Below are positions 26,161-34,779 of a stretch of 64,000 nucleotides of DNA, piece after piece (the stretch's first letter is position 1; each line of letters starts with the position of its first letter). The DNA is from Streptomyces neyagawaensis (GTDB lineage: Bacteria; Actinomycetota; Actinomycetes; Streptomycetales; Streptomycetaceae). Below the pieces are notes generated by a model. That model worked only from the letters and a program-made list of their open reading frames with translations, did no database searches and was not told the origin of the DNA. The stretch is from NCBI RefSeq assembly GCF_023516595.1, contig NZ_JAMGBG010000083.1:1-64000 (forward strand), read 5' to 3'. A program made the position numbers and the translations under genes.

Positions 26161-27024
26161 ATGGCGGAAATCCTCCAGCGGGACGGGTCGTGGACCTTCG
26201 ACGGCGACACCCTGCGGCTCACGCCGGGCCGCGACAAGAGCGTGAGTCTCCTCCGCAAGACACTCGGTGAACTCTCCGTCCCCCTGGGCGCGTTGGCGGG
26301 GATCTCGTTCGAGCAGGGCAGGAAGTCGGGGCGGTTGCGCCTGAGGCTGCGCGATGGCGCCGACCCGCTGCTCCAGGTGACGGGCGGCCGCCTCACCGAC
26401 GGCAACGACCCGTATCAACTGTGCGTCGACGCCGACCGGTACGGGGTCGCCGAGTACGTCGTGGACGAGATACGCAACGCGCTGCTGCTGGAGCAGGTGC
26501 CCGCCGACGCGGTGGGTGCGTATCTGCTGCCGGGCCCGGTCGTCCCGCTCTCCGTCTCCGCCGGGGACGGCACGGCGAGCTTCGACGGCGAGCACGTGCG
26601 CCTGGAGTGGAACTGGAAGACGGAGGACGCGAAGGCGGCGGCCGGACCCCGGACACTGGCGCTGGCCGACATCGCGGCCGTGGACTGGCAGCCCTCGGTG
26701 GGCCTGGAGAACGGCGCCCTGCGCTTCACCGTGCGGAACGCGCCGACCAAGGCGCCGGCCAAGTACGACCCGAACTCCGTGGAGCTGTGGGGCTTCAAGA
26801 AGGACCCGCTGATGGCGCTGGTCGCGGCGGCCGTACAGGCCAGGCTGCCGCATCCGTCGAGCGCCGGCGACACCGGGCCGAAGCAGCTCGCGCCCGTCGG
26901 CGGCGGCGACGACCACGACGCCCTGCTGCGCCGCCTGCGCGAACTGGGCGAGCTGCACAGGTCGGGTGTCCTCACGGACGAGGAGTTCACGCTGGCCAAG
27001 CAGGCGGTCCTCAAGCGCATGTGA
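26161..27024 (+). CDS. DUF4429 protein with SHOCT-like C-terminus
   Basis: A 287-aa cytoplasmic protein of unknown function, with two PH-like DUF4429 repeats (about 5-105 and 115-225, the second recognisable by EHVRLEWNWKTED). A C-terminal segment ending LGELHRSGVLTDEEFTLAKQAVLKRM (here in two parts: HRSGVLTDEEF and AKQAVLKRM) is the SHOCT oligomerisation helix motif. No signal peptide or membrane segment. Its last 14 bp overlap a truncated gene on the opposite strand. Confidence 0.85.
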   Translation: MAEILQRDGSWTFDGDTLRLTPGRDKSVSLLRKTLGELSVPLGALAGISFEQGRKSGRLRLRLRDGADPLLQVTGGRLTDGNDPYQLCVDADRYGVAEYVVDEIRNALLLEQVPADAVGAYLLPGPVVPLSVSAGDGTASFDGEHVRLEWNWKTEDAKAAAGPRTLALADIAAVDWQPSVGLENGALRFTVRNAPTKAPAKYDPNSVELWGFKKDPLMALVAAAVQARLPHPSSAGDTGPKQLAPVGGGDDHDALLRRLRELGELHRSGVLTDEEFTLAKQAVLKRM

Positions 27025-27280
27025 CCCGGCCGAAGGGGGCGACGAGGGAGCCGTCGACGTGCTCGGCGCGCGGCGCGCCCTGGGTGGGGACGGCGCTCCG
27101 GGTGGCGGCCCGGACCGCGGTGCCCGGCACGAACACGCCGCCCGTGACGGCGCCGATCGTGACCGCGCCGCCTCTGATCATCGTGCGCCGGGAGTAGCGG
27201 GCGCGCAGGTACTCGTGCTGCGCGGCCATGCTCATGCGCTCGGCCGGCGACTCGGGAACACCCATACGAGCAATGTCCAT
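27011..27280 (-). pseudogene. Truncated metallophosphatase (Tat-exported phosphatase, 5' end only)
   Basis: An 89-codon frame starting MDIARMGVPESPAERMS, with a Tat-like SRRTMIRGGAVTIGAVTGGV signal and ending VDGSLVAPFGRVTCA. This matches the N-terminus of streptomycete purple-acid-phosphatase/metallophosphoesterase precursors, which continue for several hundred residues beyond VAPFGRH. Here the whole catalytic domain is missing and the frame stops inside the end of the convergent DUF4429 gene, so a deletion probably fused the two. Export without enzyme activity is the most it could do. Confidence 0.6.
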
Positions 27281-27415
27281 GACGTCCGAAAGTCGTCGCC
27301 TCAGGCGACGGGCTGCGGGCCATCGGGGGGCCGGACAGCGAACAGGCACCCGTAACACGTTCAACGCTCTCCCAAGGCTCCACCACAGGGGCCTGCCCGA
27401 AATCGGGCAGAATTC

Positions 27416-27709
27416 TTGCGAAACGCACGCTCGTACCTCAGGATCTACCGGGTGCACGACGAACTTGTCGATCATCTGACGCGATCCACGCCCCTGAGCC
27501 GGGGCGAGGCGCTGCGGGTGATCCAGGACGTGCTCGCCTACTTTGACGAGACGACGGAGGACTACGTCCGTCGCCGCCACCGCGAGCTCCAGGCCCAGGG
27601 CCTGGTGAACGCGGCGATCTTCGAACGGATCGAGGCGGACCTGAAATACCGGGCGGTCGCGCCGCCGGAGCTCACGCTCAGGCAGCTGCGCCGCATCGTC
27701 TACGGCTGA
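27416..27709 (+). CDS. Conserved hypothetical protein, 97 aa
   Basis: No functional assignment. A small charged, probably all-helical protein with VHDELVDHLTRSTPLSRGEAL and, at the C-terminus, LTLRQLRRIVYG. The length and position just upstream of glmS fit a conserved actinomycete hypothetical. Start is TTG 27416 or, less the first 12 residues, GTG 27452; neither has a strong ribosome site. It lies 52 bp before glmS and may share its transcript. Confidence 0.65.
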   Translation: MRNARSYLRIYRVHDELVDHLTRSTPLSRGEALRVIQDVLAYFDETTEDYVRRRHRELQAQGLVNAAIFERIEADLKYRAVAPPELTLRQLRRIVYG

Positions 27710-27761
27710 CGGGAAGGCCACGGACCCGGTCCACACCGACCGAGAAACGGGATACCCATAT

Positions 27762-29579
27762 ATGTGCGGAATTGTCGGCTACATCGGCAAGCGTGATGTC
27801 GCGCCGCTGCTCCTGGAGGGCCTGCAGCGCCTGGAGTACCGGGGCTACGACTCGGCGGGCATAGTGGTCACCTCGCCCAAGGCGGCGGGCCTGAAGATGG
27901 TCAAGGCCAAGGGCCGGGTCCGCGACCTGGAGGCCAAGGTCCCCGCGCGCTTCAAGGGCACCACCGGCATCGCCCACACCCGCTGGGCCACCCACGGCGC
28001 CCCGTCCGATGTGAACGCCCACCCGCACATGTCGGCCGACAACAAGGTCGCCGTCGTCCACAACGGCATCATCGACAACGCCTCCGACCTGCGGAAGAAG
28101 CTCGAGGCGGACGGCGTCGAGTTCCTCTCCGAGACCGACACCGAGGTCCTCACCCATCTCATCGCCCGCTCCCAGGCCACCACCCTGGAGGAGAAGGTCC
28201 GCCAGGCGGTCCGCATCGTCGAGGGCACCTACGGCATCGCCGTGATGCACGCCGACTTCAACGACCGCATCGTCGTCGCCCGCAACGGCTCCCCGGTCGT
28301 CCTCGGCATCGGCGAGAAGGAGATGTTCGTCGCCTCGGACATCGCCGCGCTGGTCGCCCACACCCGGCAGATAGTGACCCTCGACGACGGCGAGATGGCC
28401 ACCCTCAAGGCCGACGACTTCCGCACCTTCACCACGGAGGGCACCCGCACCACCGCGGAGCCCACCACCGTGGAGTGGGAGGCGGCCTCGTACGACATGG
28501 GCGGCCACGACACGTACATGCACAAGGAGATCCACGAGCAGGCCGACGCCGTGGACCGTGTGCTGCGCGGCCGCATCGACGACCGGTTCTCCACCGTGCA
28601 CCTCGGCGGCCTCAACCTGGACGCCCGCGAGGCGCGCCAGATCCGCCGGGTGAAGATCCTCGGCTGCGGCACCTCGTACCACGCGGGCATGATCGGCGCC
28701 CAGATGATCGAGGAGCTGGCCCGTATCCCCGCCGACGCCGAGCCGGCCTCCGAGTTCCGCTACCGCAACGCGGTCGTGGACCCCGACACCCTCTACGTCG
28801 CCGTCTCCCAGTCCGGTGAGACCTACGACGTGCTGGCGGCCGTCCAAGAGCTGAAGCGCAAGGGCGCCCGCGTCCTCGGTGTGGTGAACGTCGTCGGCTC
28901 GGCGATCGCCCGCGAGGCCGACGGCGGCATCTACGTCCACGCGGGCCCCGAGGTCTGCGTGGTCTCCACGAAGTGCTTCACCAACACGACGGTGGCCTTC
29001 GCGCTCCTCGCCCTGCACCTCGGCCGCACCCGCGACCTCTCGGTCCGCGACGGCAAGCGGATCATCGAGGGCCTGCGCAAGCTGCCCGGCCAGATCGCCG
29101 AGATGCTGCGCCAGGAGGAGGCGATCAAGAAGCTGGCCCTGGAGTACGCCGAGGCCCGCTCGATGCTCTTCATCGGCCGGGTCCGCGGCTACCCGGTCGC
29201 CCGTGAGGCCTCCCTCAAGCTCAAGGAGGTCTCCTACATCCACGCCGAGGCCTACCCCGCCTCCGAGCTGAAGCACGGTCCGCTGGCCCTGATCGAGCCG
29301 GCCCTCCCCACGGTCGCGATCGTCCCCGACGACGACCTGCTGGAGAAGAACCGCGCCGCCCTGGAGGAGATCAAGGCCCGCAGCGGCAAGATCCTCGCCG
29401 TCGCCCACCAGGAGCAGGAGAAGGCCGACCAGACGATCCTCGTCCCCAAGAACGAGGACGAGCTCGACCCGATCCTCATGGGCATCCCCCTCCAACTCCT
29501 CGCCTACCACACGGCCCTGGCCCTCGGCCGGGACATCGACAAGCCGCGCAACCTGGCGAAGTCGGTGACGGTGGAGTAG
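27762..29579 (+). CDS. glmS: Glutamine-fructose-6-phosphate aminotransferase
   Basis: A 605-aa enzyme making glucosamine-6-phosphate for cell-wall precursors. After Met removal the N-terminal Cys2 (MCGIVGYIG) is the glutaminase nucleophile. The Ntn domain contains HTRWATHG and HNGIIDN. Two SIS isomerase domains follow (GCGTSYHAG; SQSGETYD), and the conserved C-terminus ends KPRNLAKSVTVE. The neighbouring hexosaminidase could feed GlcNAc into the same amino-sugar pool. No glmS ribozyme was seen upstream. Confidence 0.97.
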   Translation: MCGIVGYIGKRDVAPLLLEGLQRLEYRGYDSAGIVVTSPKAAGLKMVKAKGRVRDLEAKVPARFKGTTGIAHTRWATHGAPSDVNAHPHMSADNKVAVVHNGIIDNASDLRKKLEADGVEFLSETDTEVLTHLIARSQATTLEEKVRQAVRIVEGTYGIAVMHADFNDRIVVARNGSPVVLGIGEKEMFVASDIAALVAHTRQIVTLDDGEMATLKADDFRTFTTEGTRTTAEPTTVEWEAASYDMGGHDTYMHKEIHEQADAVDRVLRGRIDDRFSTVHLGGLNLDAREARQIRRVKILGCGTSYHAGMIGAQMIEELARIPADAEPASEFRYRNAVVDPDTLYVAVSQSGETYDVLAAVQELKRKGARVLGVVNVVGSAIAREADGGIYVHAGPEVCVVSTKCFTNTTVAFALLALHLGRTRDLSVRDGKRIIEGLRKLPGQIAEMLRQEEAIKKLALEYAEARSMLFIGRVRGYPVAREASLKLKEVSYIHAEAYPASELKHGPLALIEPALPTVAIVPDDDLLEKNRAALEEIKARSGKILAVAHQEQEKADQTILVPKNEDELDPILMGIPLQLLAYHTALALGRDIDKPRNLAKSVTVE

Positions 29580-29649
29580 TCGGGACGCCGTACCGGCTGC
29601 CGGCGGGCGCCCGCTCCGAGGAGCCCTGACCTCCCGCGCACCAACCGAA

Positions 29650-29688
29650 CGGACCCCCACGTGGTGACATCTCACCCGTGGGGGTCCG
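29650..29688. terminator. Bidirectional terminator between glmS and the YaaH-family gene
   Basis: CGGACCCCCACG / CGTGGGGGTCCG, a perfect 12-bp inverted repeat with a 15-nt loop, between two convergent genes. Confidence 0.88.
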
Positions 29689-29731
29689 CTCATGTCGCCG
29701 GGGCCGCCCAACTCCCCGACACCGGCTGCCG

Positions 29732-30295
29732 TCAACCCGTGGCCGTCACACCCCGTCCGGCAGCCCGCCTGGGAAGCGTCGTGGGCCAGTGGGCCAACGC
29801 CGCGGTGGCCGCGTACCAGGCCACCAGCCCGCCCACGGCGGCCACCCATCCGCCGGCCTTCGCGAGCGCGCCGCTGTCGCCGAAGGACGCGACGGCCAGC
29901 AGCAGCATGGCCGCGCACAGCAGCCCGTACGTCGCCCGCGTGAGCGTCGCGGCGCCGGACGCCCCGAGCGTCAGGCTCAGCGCGACGAGGGCGAACAGGA
30001 GCAGGAACAGCCCCTTCGCGTCGGCGGACCCGAGGTCGCCCACGGACCAGGTGAACCAGAGGGCGCCGAGCCCGGCGTGGGCCGTGCCCGTGAATCCGTC
30101 GCGGTCGCGGAAGGCGAGGAGACCGGCGACGAAGAGGGCGACGCCGCCGACATAGGCGGCGAGCGGGCCGGCGTCGGCCTCGGTCAGGCCGTCGATCATC
30201 CGGGTGTGCCCGAGACCGAACGCCAACAGGGTCAGTCCGAGAGCGAGTTGGCCGAGAGTCGTGGTGTTGCTTCCCGCGGAGACGTCGTTGTCCAC
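29732..30295 (-). CDS. GPR1/FUN34/YaaH-family membrane transporter
   Basis: A 187-aa, six-helix membrane protein of the acetate uptake (SatP/YaaH) family. Hydrophobic segments begin with TLGQLALGLTLLAFGLG, followed by AYVGGVALFVAGLLAF and later helices, with LGALWFTWSVGD inside. Likely substrate acetate or succinate (family knowledge). GTG 30295 is preferred over the ATG at 30361 because GGGAG lies 7 nt upstream and the family N-terminus begins here. Confidence 0.8.
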   Translation of the reverse strand: MDNDVSAGSNTTTLGQLALGLTLLAFGLGHTRMIDGLTEADAGPLAAYVGGVALFVAGLLAFRDRDGFTGTAHAGLGALWFTWSVGDLGSADAKGLFLLLFALVALSLTLGASGAATLTRATYGLLCAAMLLLAVASFGDSGALAKAGGWVAAVGGLVAWYAATAALAHWPTTLPRRAAGRGVTATG

Positions 30296-30503
30296 GGCGG
30301 GGCTCCCTTCGTGCGTGTGCGGTGGTGCGGCGATCGGGTTATGCCCTTCACAAGAGCACAAACACCTCTACGCGCCAGTAGGTTCACACGGCGGCACACG
30401 GGGACCCGCACGGACCTCCACCCATCCCACCTGCGGGGAAAGGGAGTTGCGGAAAGGAAGGCATGCGAGGGGAGGAGCTGGAAGGGAGCCGAGTGACGAG
30501 GGG

Positions 30504-31034
30504 CTACGGAATGACGATGACGGGCCGCTGCGCCCGCTTCGCGAGGCGTCCGGCGACGGAGCCGAAGATCCGCCCGACGATGCCGTGCGTGGATCCGACG
30601 ACGATCGCGTCGGCCTCGTACTCCCGCCCGACCTCTTCGAGTTCGTGGCAGATGTCACCGCCGCGCTCGACGAGGATCCACGGCACCTCGGCGAGATAGT
30701 CGGCGCAGGCGAGCTCCAGCCCGAGCACCTCGGTGCGGTGATCCGGTACGTCGACGAAGACCGGCGGCTCGCAGCCGGCCCACACGGTCGTGGGCAGCCG
30801 GTTGGCGACATGGACGATGATCAGGCCCGAGCCGGAGCGGCGGGCCATGCCGATCGCGTAGGCGAGGGCGCGCTCACTGGACGTCGAACCGTCGAAGCCG
30901 ACGACGACGCCGTGCTTGAAGGCGGGATCGCAGCTGGGGCGCGCCTCTTCCGCCGCGAGGGGGTCGGCCGCCGTGTGATCGGCGACGGGACGTCGCTTGC
31001 GGTCCGCGGAGTCGAAGAATTCGTGACCGGCCAT
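30504..31034 (-). CDS. Universal stress protein (UspA family)
   Basis: A 176-aa single-domain UspA protein: VVVGFDGSTSSERAL at the N-terminal beta-strand, and the ATP-binding GSTHGIVGRIFGSVAGRLA followed by RPVIVIP at the C-terminus. The G-x2-G-x9-G(S/T) pattern predicts nucleotide binding. The first ~45 residues are a charged, probably disordered extension. ATG 31034 is taken as the start because upstream coding has no family likeness. Confidence 0.9.
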   Translation of the reverse strand: MAGHEFFDSADRKRRPVADHTAADPLAAEEARPSCDPAFKHGVVVGFDGSTSSERALAYAIGMARRSGSGLIIVHVANRLPTTVWAGCEPPVFVDVPDHRTEVLGLELACADYLAEVPWILVERGGDICHELEEVGREYEADAIVVGSTHGIVGRIFGSVAGRLAKRAQRPVIVIP

Positions 31035-31396
31035 GGGTGTCTCGGCGTCTGGATCCTCGTGGGTGGGACGACGTGGGTGGGACGTCAGTGTGAGGCGGAG
31101 CTGTGTCCGGGAATCATCTTCCCAACCCCATACCCCCAAGGGTACGGCCGCACGCCTCCTCCGCGCACCGGCTCCGCGGGGTTCCAGGGAGCATGCACGA
31201 CCCCCCGCCCGTAACGCAACGGTTGCTGCCCCGTACAGCCGGTTCACGCCGCCCGGCCGGGGCACCGTACGGCCGGAGTGACACACGGGGTTGCGCCCGC
31301 CGGTCCACCCGAGGGGGTGTCGGCAGTGACCGACGGGTCGAACAGGCGTTGAACCCCGGTAAGCCAGACCCGAGGGAGCCAGAAGCGAGCAAGCCC
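31035..31396. other. Divergent intergenic region
   Basis: A 362-bp gap between the universal stress protein gene and the membrane protein gene upstream of adpA. It should contain both promoters. I recognise no operator, hairpin or RNA gene, and the frames crossing it lack Streptomyces codon bias. Confidence 0.3.
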
Positions 31397-31876
31397 GTGT
31401 CCGCACACCGCACCGTCCGACAGTCCCCCCACCCCGCCCCCGACGCCCCGCGCACCGTCCCCGACACCCCCTGCCCCTCCGCGGCGGACGGTCCCCCTCC
31501 GGCCGCCGGCCCTCCCCCCGCCGGCGTCCCCGTCCTCTCCCCCGCCCATCCCGACACCGCGACGGACGTGGTCCGCTGGGCGGCGTTCAGCTGTGTGCTC
31601 GTGCCGGTCGTCCTCGTCTGGTACGGCACCTCGCTGGCCGGCGCGACCGGCGCGGCGCTGGGCCTGGCCGCGGTGACCGGAGTGTGCCGCGTCCTCCTGC
31701 GCCGGTCCGAACGCGGAGCCGCCCTCGCGGCCGACCTGGCACACGCGGCCCCCTCGGCCCGAACCGAACACGCCGTGGCCGAAGAGCACTCCCCTCAGCG
31801 CGGCCGACGCGGCCGCACAGACTCAGGGGCTCACAGGGGCGGGCGGACCTCCGGTCCGAGTACGCCGGGCGACTGA
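31397..31876 (+). CDS. Hypothetical membrane protein upstream of adpA, 159 aa
   Basis: Function unknown. A Pro/Ala-rich N-terminal 60 residues precede two hydrophobic segments (DVVRWAAFSCVLVPVVLVWY and a following AGATGAALGLAAVTGVC), then an Arg/Ala-rich cytoplasmic tail. The same position before adpA is occupied by a small membrane protein in other streptomycetes. GTG 31397 has only a weak upstream GAGC. Confidence 0.65.
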   Translation: MSAHRTVRQSPHPAPDAPRTVPDTPCPSAADGPPPAAGPPPAGVPVLSPAHPDTATDVVRWAAFSCVLVPVVLVWYGTSLAGATGAALGLAAVTGVCRVLLRRSERGAALAADLAHAAPSARTEHAVAEEHSPQRGRRGRTDSGAHRGGRTSGPSTPGD

Positions 31877-32254
31877 CCGGTTTCCGCACACACCCCCGTA
31901 TCTTTTCAGCCAACTTCGGCTCACCGGGCATCCCAGGGTCGAACACCCCTCCACGCCCGGTTCGACCTGCACTGAAAGGGGTCCCGGGGCCGCGCGCACC
32001 CTACGTGGACCAGCCACTGGGACGAGGCGTACTTCCCTGCACGGCCCACGAGTGCAACGCTTCGTGATCGAATGCTTTACGCCAAGTTGCCATGTCGACA
32101 ATGTGCCGGGTGGCGAACTGGTCACGCCGGCACCACGGGACACAGTAGATTCGATCATGACTGTCTTACGGCGGGGGACTCGTGCAGGACCGAGGGGAAA
32201 CGTGCAGGAGCGACACAACCGAGGAGCCGCGACCACCGAGGGGGGCTTAGCAGG
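31877..32254 (+). promoter_or_regulatory. adpA upstream regulatory region / long leader
   Basis: 378 bp without a convincing gene before adpA. In Streptomyces this interval holds the adpA promoter, a long 5' leader, and sites for gamma-butyrolactone receptors, AdpA itself and other regulators. I could not fix individual boxes: no segment matched the AdpA consensus TGGCSNGWWY convincingly. GAGG/GGGGG purine tracts at about 32239-32245 and CAGG just before the ATG form the ribosome-binding area. Confidence 0.5.
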
Positions 32255-33484
32255 ATGAGCCACGACTCCACCGCCGCGCCGGATGCCGCGGCCCGGAAGC
32301 TTTCCGGGCGTCGCCGCAAGGAGATCGTCGCGGTGCTGCTGTTCAGCGGCGGCCCCATCTTCGAGAGTTCCATACCACTGTCGGTGTTCGGGATCGACCG
32401 CCAGGACGCCGGCGTACCGCGCTACCGCCTTCTGGTGTGCGCGGGCGAGGAAGGACCCCTGCGGACCACAGGGGGCCTGGAACTCACCGCACCGAACGGC
32501 CTCGAGGCGATCTCGCGGGCGGGCACGGTGGTCGTGCCCGCATGGCGTTCGATCACCTCACCGCCGCCGGAGGAAGCGCTCGACGCCCTGCGTCGCGCGC
32601 ACGAAGAGGGCGCCCGCATCGTGGGGCTGTGCACCGGTGCGTTCGTGCTGGCCGCGGCCGGACTGCTGGACGGCAGACCGGCCACCACGCACTGGATGTA
32701 CGCGCCGACGCTGGCCAAGCGCTATCCGTCCGTCCATGTCGATCCACGGGAGCTTTTCGTGGACGACGGGGACGTACTGACATCGGCCGGCACCGCGGCC
32801 GGAATCGATCTATGTCTGCACATCGTGCGGACGGACCACGGCAACGAGGCGGCCGGCGCGCTCGCCCGCCGGCTGGTGGTCCCGCCGCGCCGGTCGGGCG
32901 GCCAGGAGCGCTATCTCGATCGGTCTTTACCGGAGGAGATCGGCGCCGACCCGCTCGCCGAGGTCGTCGCCTGGGCGCTGGAGCACCTCCACGAGCAGTT
33001 CGACGTGGAGACGCTCGCCGCACGCGCCTACATGAGCCGGCGCACGTTCGACCGCCGGTTCCGGTCGCTGACCGGCAGCGCCCCGCTCCAGTGGCTGATC
33101 ACCCAGCGGGTGCTGCAGGCGCAGCGGCTGCTGGAGACGTCGGACTACTCGGTGGACGAGGTCGCGGGCCGTTGCGGCTTCCGTTCGCCGGTGGCGCTGC
33201 GCGGGCACTTCCGCCGCCAGCTCGGCTCGTCCCCCGCGGCGTACCGGGCGGCCTACCGTGCCCGCCGTCCGCAGGGCGACAAGCCCGTCGAGCACGACAG
33301 CCAGGCCGGCCACCACGGTCCGTCCGCGGTGTCGCCGGAGCACGCCCACGGGGTGCCGCTCCAGGCCCGTCGTACGGCCGCGGCGAGCGCCCTGGCGTCG
33401 TCGGCGTCCCTCGCGGCGGACGGCGGCGCCAAGCCGGAGCTGTACGCCACCGGCCGGCTGCCGGGGCAGCGCAGCGCGCACTAG
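32255..33484 (+). CDS. adpA: AdpA, master regulator of development and secondary metabolism
   Basis: A 409-aa AraC/XylS regulator. Residues ~25-200 are the DJ-1/PfpI-like dimerisation domain (AVLLFSGGPIFESS, VGLCTGAFVLAAAGLLDG). Residues ~235-325 hold two helix-turn-helix units (FDVETLAARAYMSRRTFDRR and the SVDEVAGRCGFRSP half). A Gln/Ala-rich tail follows. Codon 225 is TTA (in DRSLPEE), the conserved bldA-dependent leucine between the domains. It is followed by orn and tRNA-His, as at other adpA loci. AdpA would be expected to act on the accessory cluster downstream, among hundreds of targets. Confidence 0.97.
   Translation: MSHDSTAAPDAAARKLSGRRRKEIVAVLLFSGGPIFESSIPLSVFGIDRQDAGVPRYRLLVCAGEEGPLRTTGGLELTAPNGLEAISRAGTVVVPAWRSITSPPPEEALDALRRAHEEGARIVGLCTGAFVLAAAGLLDGRPATTHWMYAPTLAKRYPSVHVDPRELFVDDGDVLTSAGTAAGIDLCLHIVRTDHGNEAAGALARRLVVPPRRSGGQERYLDRSLPEEIGADPLAEVVAWALEHLHEQFDVETLAARAYMSRRTFDRRFRSLTGSAPLQWLITQRVLQAQRLLETSDYSVDEVAGRCGFRSPVALRGHFRRQLGSSPAAYRAAYRARRPQGDKPVEHDSQAGHHGPSAVSPEHAHGVPLQARRTAAASALASSASLAADGGAKPELYATGRLPGQRSAH
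32927..32929 (+). promoter_or_regulatory. TTA codon in adpA (bldA control point)
   Basis: In-frame TTA at codon 225, read only by the developmentally controlled tRNA-Leu(UAA) of bldA. Its location in the interdomain linker is conserved among AdpA orthologues. Confidence 0.95.
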
Positions 33485-33576
33485 CCCGTAGCGGCGCATG
33501 ACGGCCCGGTCCCGCACTGGATCACCCCGGTGCAGGACCGGGCCGTACGGCTGTCACGGGCCGTAAGGTGAGACAC

Positions 33577-34179
33577 ATGAACGATCGCATGGTGTGGATC
33601 GACTGCGAGATGACCGGCCTCTCGCTGTCCGACGACGCGCTCATCGAGGTGGCCGCCCTCGTCACCGACTCCGAGCTGAACGTGCTCGGTGACGGTGTCG
33701 ACATCGTCATCCGCCCGCCGGACTCGGCGCTGGAGACCATGCCGGAGGTGGTGCGTCAGATGCACACCGCGTCCGGTCTGCTCGACGCGCTGCCCGGCGG
33801 CACGACCCTGGCGGACGCCGAGGAGCAGGTCCTCACGTACGTTCGCGAACACGTGAAGGAGCCGGGCAAGGCGCCGCTGTGCGGGAACTCGGTGGGCACG
33901 GACCGCGGTTTCCTGCTGCGGGACATGCCGACGCTGGAGGACTACCTCCACTACCGGATCGTGGACGTCTCCTCGATCAAGGAGCTGGCCCGGCGCTGGT
34001 ACCCGAGGGCGTACTTCAACAGCCCGGAGAAGAACGGCAACCACCGCGCGCTGGCGGACATCCGCGAATCCATCGCCGAACTCCGCTACTACCGCGAGGC
34101 GATCTTCGTCCCGCACCCCGGCCCCGACTCCGACACCGCCCGCACGATCGCCGCGAAGCACGTCCTGCCCGCGGGCTAG
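33577..34179 (+). CDS. orn: Oligoribonuclease
   Basis: A 200-aa DEDDh 3'-5' exonuclease that degrades short RNAs and pGpG (c-di-GMP turnover) and is needed for normal growth in Streptomyces. The catalytic residues sit in WIDCEMTGL (Asp, Glu), GNSVGTDRGFL (Asp) and NHRALADIRESI (His, Asp). ATG 33577 is preferred to GTG 33568 because GGTGAG sits about 4-5 nt upstream and the length then equals that of known OrnA. It directly follows adpA. Confidence 0.96.
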   Translation: MNDRMVWIDCEMTGLSLSDDALIEVAALVTDSELNVLGDGVDIVIRPPDSALETMPEVVRQMHTASGLLDALPGGTTLADAEEQVLTYVREHVKEPGKAPLCGNSVGTDRGFLLRDMPTLEDYLHYRIVDVSSIKELARRWYPRAYFNSPEKNGNHRALADIRESIAELRYYREAIFVPHPGPDSDTARTIAAKHVLPAG

Positions 34180-34305
34180 GCCGGCTCCGGGGGCCCTGCC
34201 GGGCCCCGGAAGCCCCGCGGGGAAACGTGTGCGCGGGCACCCCTGAAGACCCTGTACACTTTTTCTCGGCCGGTCGGGGAAACCTTCGGATGAACCGCCG
34301 GTCAT

Positions 34306-34379
34306 GGTGGGTGTAGCTCAGCTGGTAGAGCACCTGGTTGTGGTCCAGGATGTCGCGGGTTCGAGTCCCGTCACTCACC
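34306..34379 (+). tRNA. tRNA-His (GTG)
   Basis: Full cloverleaf: acceptor GTGGGTG (34307-34313) pairs with CACTCAC (34372-34378) with one G-T pair. A D-arm AGCTCAGCTGGTAGAGC and anticodon loop TTGTGGT give anticodon GTG. T-arm GCGGGTTCGAGTCCCGT. The extra G(-1) at 34306 opposite C73 (34379) is the histidine identity element. CCA is not encoded. It marks the boundary between conserved core and accessory DNA here. Confidence 0.97.
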
Positions 34380-34389
34380 CTTAACGATC

Positions 34390-34421
34390 AAGGGCTGACC
34401 TGTGAAAACGGGTCAGCCCTT
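34390..34421 (+). terminator. Terminator after tRNA-His
   Basis: AAGGGCTGACC / GGTCAGCCCTT, a perfect 11-bp stem with a 10-nt loop, 10 bp past the tRNA end and followed by a T-rich start. Confidence 0.9.
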
Positions 34422-34458
34422 CGTCGTTGCCCGAGGGCGCACACCACGGGGACCGATC

Positions 34459-34731
34459 GTGCTTGTGGGACTCGACGACCATCCGCGCGCCGACAGTCGC
34501 GTGCACGACGCACTGCCCGCCATCTCCGCCGCCATCGCGACCCACGACGACCCTGACGACGGCCCTGTCCGTCCGCTCCACGAACTACAGAAGGCCGTCG
34601 AGGGCGCGGTCACCTGGCGGCTCACCGCACAGTAGGTGCAGATCAGCCGACACATCCCCGACCTGCTCACCGACCTGGCCCGCGCACCGCACACCGCGCC
34701 GCCGGCACATCGAGCCCAGGCCGCCTCATGA
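34459..34731 (+). pseudogene. Remnant of an XRE-type regulator with an in-frame stop
   Basis: One frame reads LVGLDDHPRADSRVHDAL, LHELQKAVEGAVTWRLTAQ, then TAG (34633-34635), then without shifting ISRHIPDLLTDLARAPHTAP to a TGA at 34731. The order (RPLHELxxAVxxAxTWR... followed by HxPDLLxDLxxA) resembles the middle of streptomycete HTH regulators with a TPR-like C-terminal region, where a tyrosine-like codon commonly sits at the stop. No HTH is present, so it is a 5'-deleted, nonsense-mutated fragment just past tRNA-His. Confidence 0.45.
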
Positions 34732-34779
34732 TCAATGTCAGCGAGAAGTGATGTCACCAGTGCGGTGGCTTCGTCCCCG

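Noticed and set aside
26415..27428. 337-codon minus-strand frame spanning DUF4429
   Set aside because: Overlaps DUF4429 throughout and mixes frames; only the separate 27011-27280 frame has real family-like sequence.
27710..27761. glmS ribozyme or riboswitch upstream of glmS
   Set aside because: Only about 50 bp separates glmS from the preceding gene and no ribozyme core is visible.
34306..34379. Active integration site with an att repeat in the window
   Set aside because: I found no second copy of the tRNA-His 3' end and no integrase gene within 64 kb, so only the suspicion is reported.
34402..34458. ATG start for the XRE-like fragment within the tRNA terminator
   Set aside because: The codon lies in the terminator loop and stem; no regulator sequence is encoded before about 34459.
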